Shown piece by piece: positions 62,201-64,000 of a stretch of DNA of 64,000 bases. Each line of letters begins with the position of its first letter. Positions within the stretch are counted from its first letter, which is position 1. Source of the stretch: Hysterium pulicare CBS 123377 (lineage: Eukaryota; Ascomycota; Dothideomycetes; Hysteriales; Hysteriaceae); contig AJFK01000639.1 of assembly GCA_000467715.1 (NCBI GenBank), forward strand, positions 1 through 64,000, given 5' to 3'. The notes under the pieces are model-generated. The model searched no databases. It saw only the letters and a list, made by a program, of their open reading frames with translations, and was not told the origin of the DNA. The translations under genes and the position numbers were made by a program.

Positions 62201-62513
62201 TAAGCGCAGCCCAGCACAGAACCCCTGGATCGCTATTCACCGGCTACCTAGCTCGATACCGAGTGCGATCCGTCCAATACGCCATCTGCCTGCGTCTCGG
62301 CCTGCCTTCCGATACTTTTCTATCGTCCTCGCCTACGGCCTCGTTCCGTTCAAACCAACATCAAGCTTTCTCTCGCTTCGCTGTGACGCCGTGGGCCATC
62401 TCGAGCAGACGCGATACCCTCGTGTGCCGTTTTCGGCGACCTTTGCACGAGACAGGCCAGTCCCGACGTCGTGCTGGGTGGGACCGTCAGGGCCCATTCA
62501 CCGCCAGGTGTGA
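59282..62513. other. Gene-poor stretch upstream of a Zn2Cys6 gene
   Basis: No gene is supported in 3.2 kb. The right third (about 61480-62510) is C/T-rich and may be a very long leader of the regulator gene, with several short upstream ATG frames. Overlapping open frames on both strands at 61700-62180 look like base-composition effects. Confidence 0.45.
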
Positions 62514-64000
62514 ATGTCGCACGATTATTCGAAAGCACAACACATCACCGCGCCGTACTCTCCAGCGCTATCGCATTACTCTCAAGCCAGTATGACGGAT
62601 CAGAACAACACACAATCGAGGCAGCAGCCTGCTTCTTATCCGTCGCCGCATTCCTATCCATCTCCATCAATGCAGCCCACCTACACGTATCCGCCGCCGC
62701 AAGGCCAGTCGAATGAGCCATATCGTGGATCGCCCCAAGGCTCGAACATGTCGTTGCCGTCGTTGAACCTTCCCCCAATCCGTTTGCAAGATGGTCAACC
62801 GCAATCAGCTCCGCAGCCACAGCCAGGGCAACAACCTATGGGTTCACCTCTTCCCCCGCCTGTGAATCCTATGGGCGCGTACTATCCGCATCCAGGCCAC
62901 CATCCTCCGCCGGGTCAACCGATGAACATCACTTCCTCACCACACAACCTAGCGATGCGATATCAGTTGCCGCCACAACAAGGAGGAGAGCAGAGGATGA
63001 TGTCTGGTGGAAGGCACAAGAAAGAGATCAAACGTCGGACAAAGACCGGTTGTTTGACGTGTCGCAAACGGAGAATAAAGGTGAGCATTTCAATTCCAGT
63101 CGAGTCATTGTTGTTAGAACGCGATGCGCGATGCCAACGAATGTCGAGGAATGAAGTGTAAACTTCGCCAGACTCGCGAGACCACGGTCGTTGCCCGTAA
63201 CCGAGACACCAAAGAAGCGAGAACCGACATTTTCTCTAACTCTAATTTCAACCTCACGCGTAAACCTCGCACTCCACTTAAGCTAACTTGACTTCCAGTG
63301 CGACGAAGCTCATCCAACCTGTCGAAATTGCCAAAAGAGCAAACGTGAGTGTATGGGCTACGACCCTATTTTCAAACAACAGCCTGGCCCTGCGCAAATA
63401 CAACCAGCACCAAGTGCAGCTCCGAATTCCAATCCGATACCAGCATCTGCTCCGCCCTCCTCGATGCCATATGGTCAGGTCCCTCAAGGCTATGCTCCAG
63501 CTGCGAGTGCAGGCTATGCTCCGCCTGTCGCTGCAGGCTCCGGCCCGCATCCACCCTACGATTCTTTCAACTCCGCCATAGACCCTGCGCTGGCGGCGGC
63601 GGACCCTGCGCTTCACGGAGGGCAACCAGCTTACAATGGCGTGCAAGCATTGAACCCGGCGTTGAGGGGTATCGGAAGCGCAAGTCCCTACTCCTCCGCT
63701 GCATCCGATGCCCAAGCAATCAAAGGTAGGTCACATATAAGACTTCAAAGATAGTCCTTCAATTACCTAAAGGACCTTGCATATATAGGCAGATTCTGAC
63801 TGACGCTTGTTAATCTAGCAAAGCGGATCAAAATCACTGATCTATTTCCAATTGGTGGCCATAATCCTCCGGAGCTACCATCACGAACCAACCCAATACC
63901 GCCCGAGCTAGACGATGAATTCGGTCAGATTTACAGCAAAGACTACTGCGCTGGCCTGAATGCTGTCCTAGAAACGGAGTGGTACAACAGTGCGCTCAAT
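62514..64000 (+). CDS. Zn2Cys6 transcription factor (3' end outside window)
   Basis: A zinc-cluster regulator running off the right edge. Exon 1 is 62514-63080, exon 2 63299-63725, exon 3 from 63819, all in phase. Residues 1-165 are a disordered Pro/Gln/Ser-rich region (PQPQPGQQPMGSPLPPPV, HPGHHPPPGQPM). The cluster is perfect: C180-x2-C183-x6-C190-x6-C197-x2-C200-x6-C207 within KTGCLTCRKRRIK joined to CDEAHPTCRNCQKSKREC. A 218-bp intron splits it between Lys189 and Cys190. A second Ala/Pro-rich region with an imperfect repeat (GYAPAASAGYAPPVAAG) follows, then KRIKITDLFPIGGHNPPELP and the start of the regulator domain. The start ATGTCGCAC was chosen as the first in-frame ATG; the next is 25 codons on. 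No specific name is assigned. Confidence 0.85.

Overview
The window reads as nuclear DNA of a filamentous ascomycete (Pezizomycotina). Genes are separated by 0.3-3 kb and interrupted by short GT-AG introns, mostly 44-126 bp, with CTRAY-type branch sites. Several products are fungus-specific: Pex20, RTA1-like, Zn2Cys6 regulators, an AA12 dehydrogenase and a Whi2-like protein. The class is not certain; Leotiomycetes is only an impression. No bacterial, organellar, tRNA, rRNA or CRISPR signal was found. All splice models were built by eye and checked for reading-phase consistency.

Region 1 (1-14.1 kb): the 3' part of leo1 (Paf1 complex), then an aromatic-acid catabolic neighbourhood. It holds an unknown small membrane protein, hmgA (homogentisate dioxygenase) divergent from fahA (fumarylacetoacetase), a CYP504-type phenylacetate hydroxylase, a Zn2Cys6 regulator with a 4-nt microexon, and a sugar/quinate-type MFS permease. 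The P450 would make homogentisate, and HmgA and FahA would break it down to fumarate and acetoacetate. Maleylacetoacetate isomerase is not in the window.

Region 2 (14.1-29.5 kb): accessory DNA. It has an AT-rich, RIP-like patch, a multi-pass membrane protein of unknown function, two unknown proteins (one tail-anchored), an Upc2-like Zn2Cys6 regulator divergent from an RTA1-like protein, about 2.9 kb without a convincing gene, and pex20.

Region 3 (29.6-47 kb): sec13, an F-box-like protein, a secreted and probably GPI-anchored AA12 PQQ-dependent dehydrogenase, a large disordered conserved protein, gcn20 (ABCF ATPase), and a Whi2-like BTB protein.

Region 4 (47-64 kb): a 3.3 kb gene-poor stretch, sah1 (S-adenosylhomocysteine hydrolase), the divergent splicing-factor pair prp31/clf1, a D-2-hydroxyacid dehydrogenase, a 3.2 kb gene-poor stretch, and the 5' part of a third Zn2Cys6 regulator that runs off the end.

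No clearly novel multi-gene system was seen. The best leads are the catabolic neighbourhood with its own regulator and transporter, the microexon that supplies the first zinc-binding cysteine, the overlapping upstream ORF on hmgA, and stop-free in-frame introns in clf1 and the Whi2-like gene.
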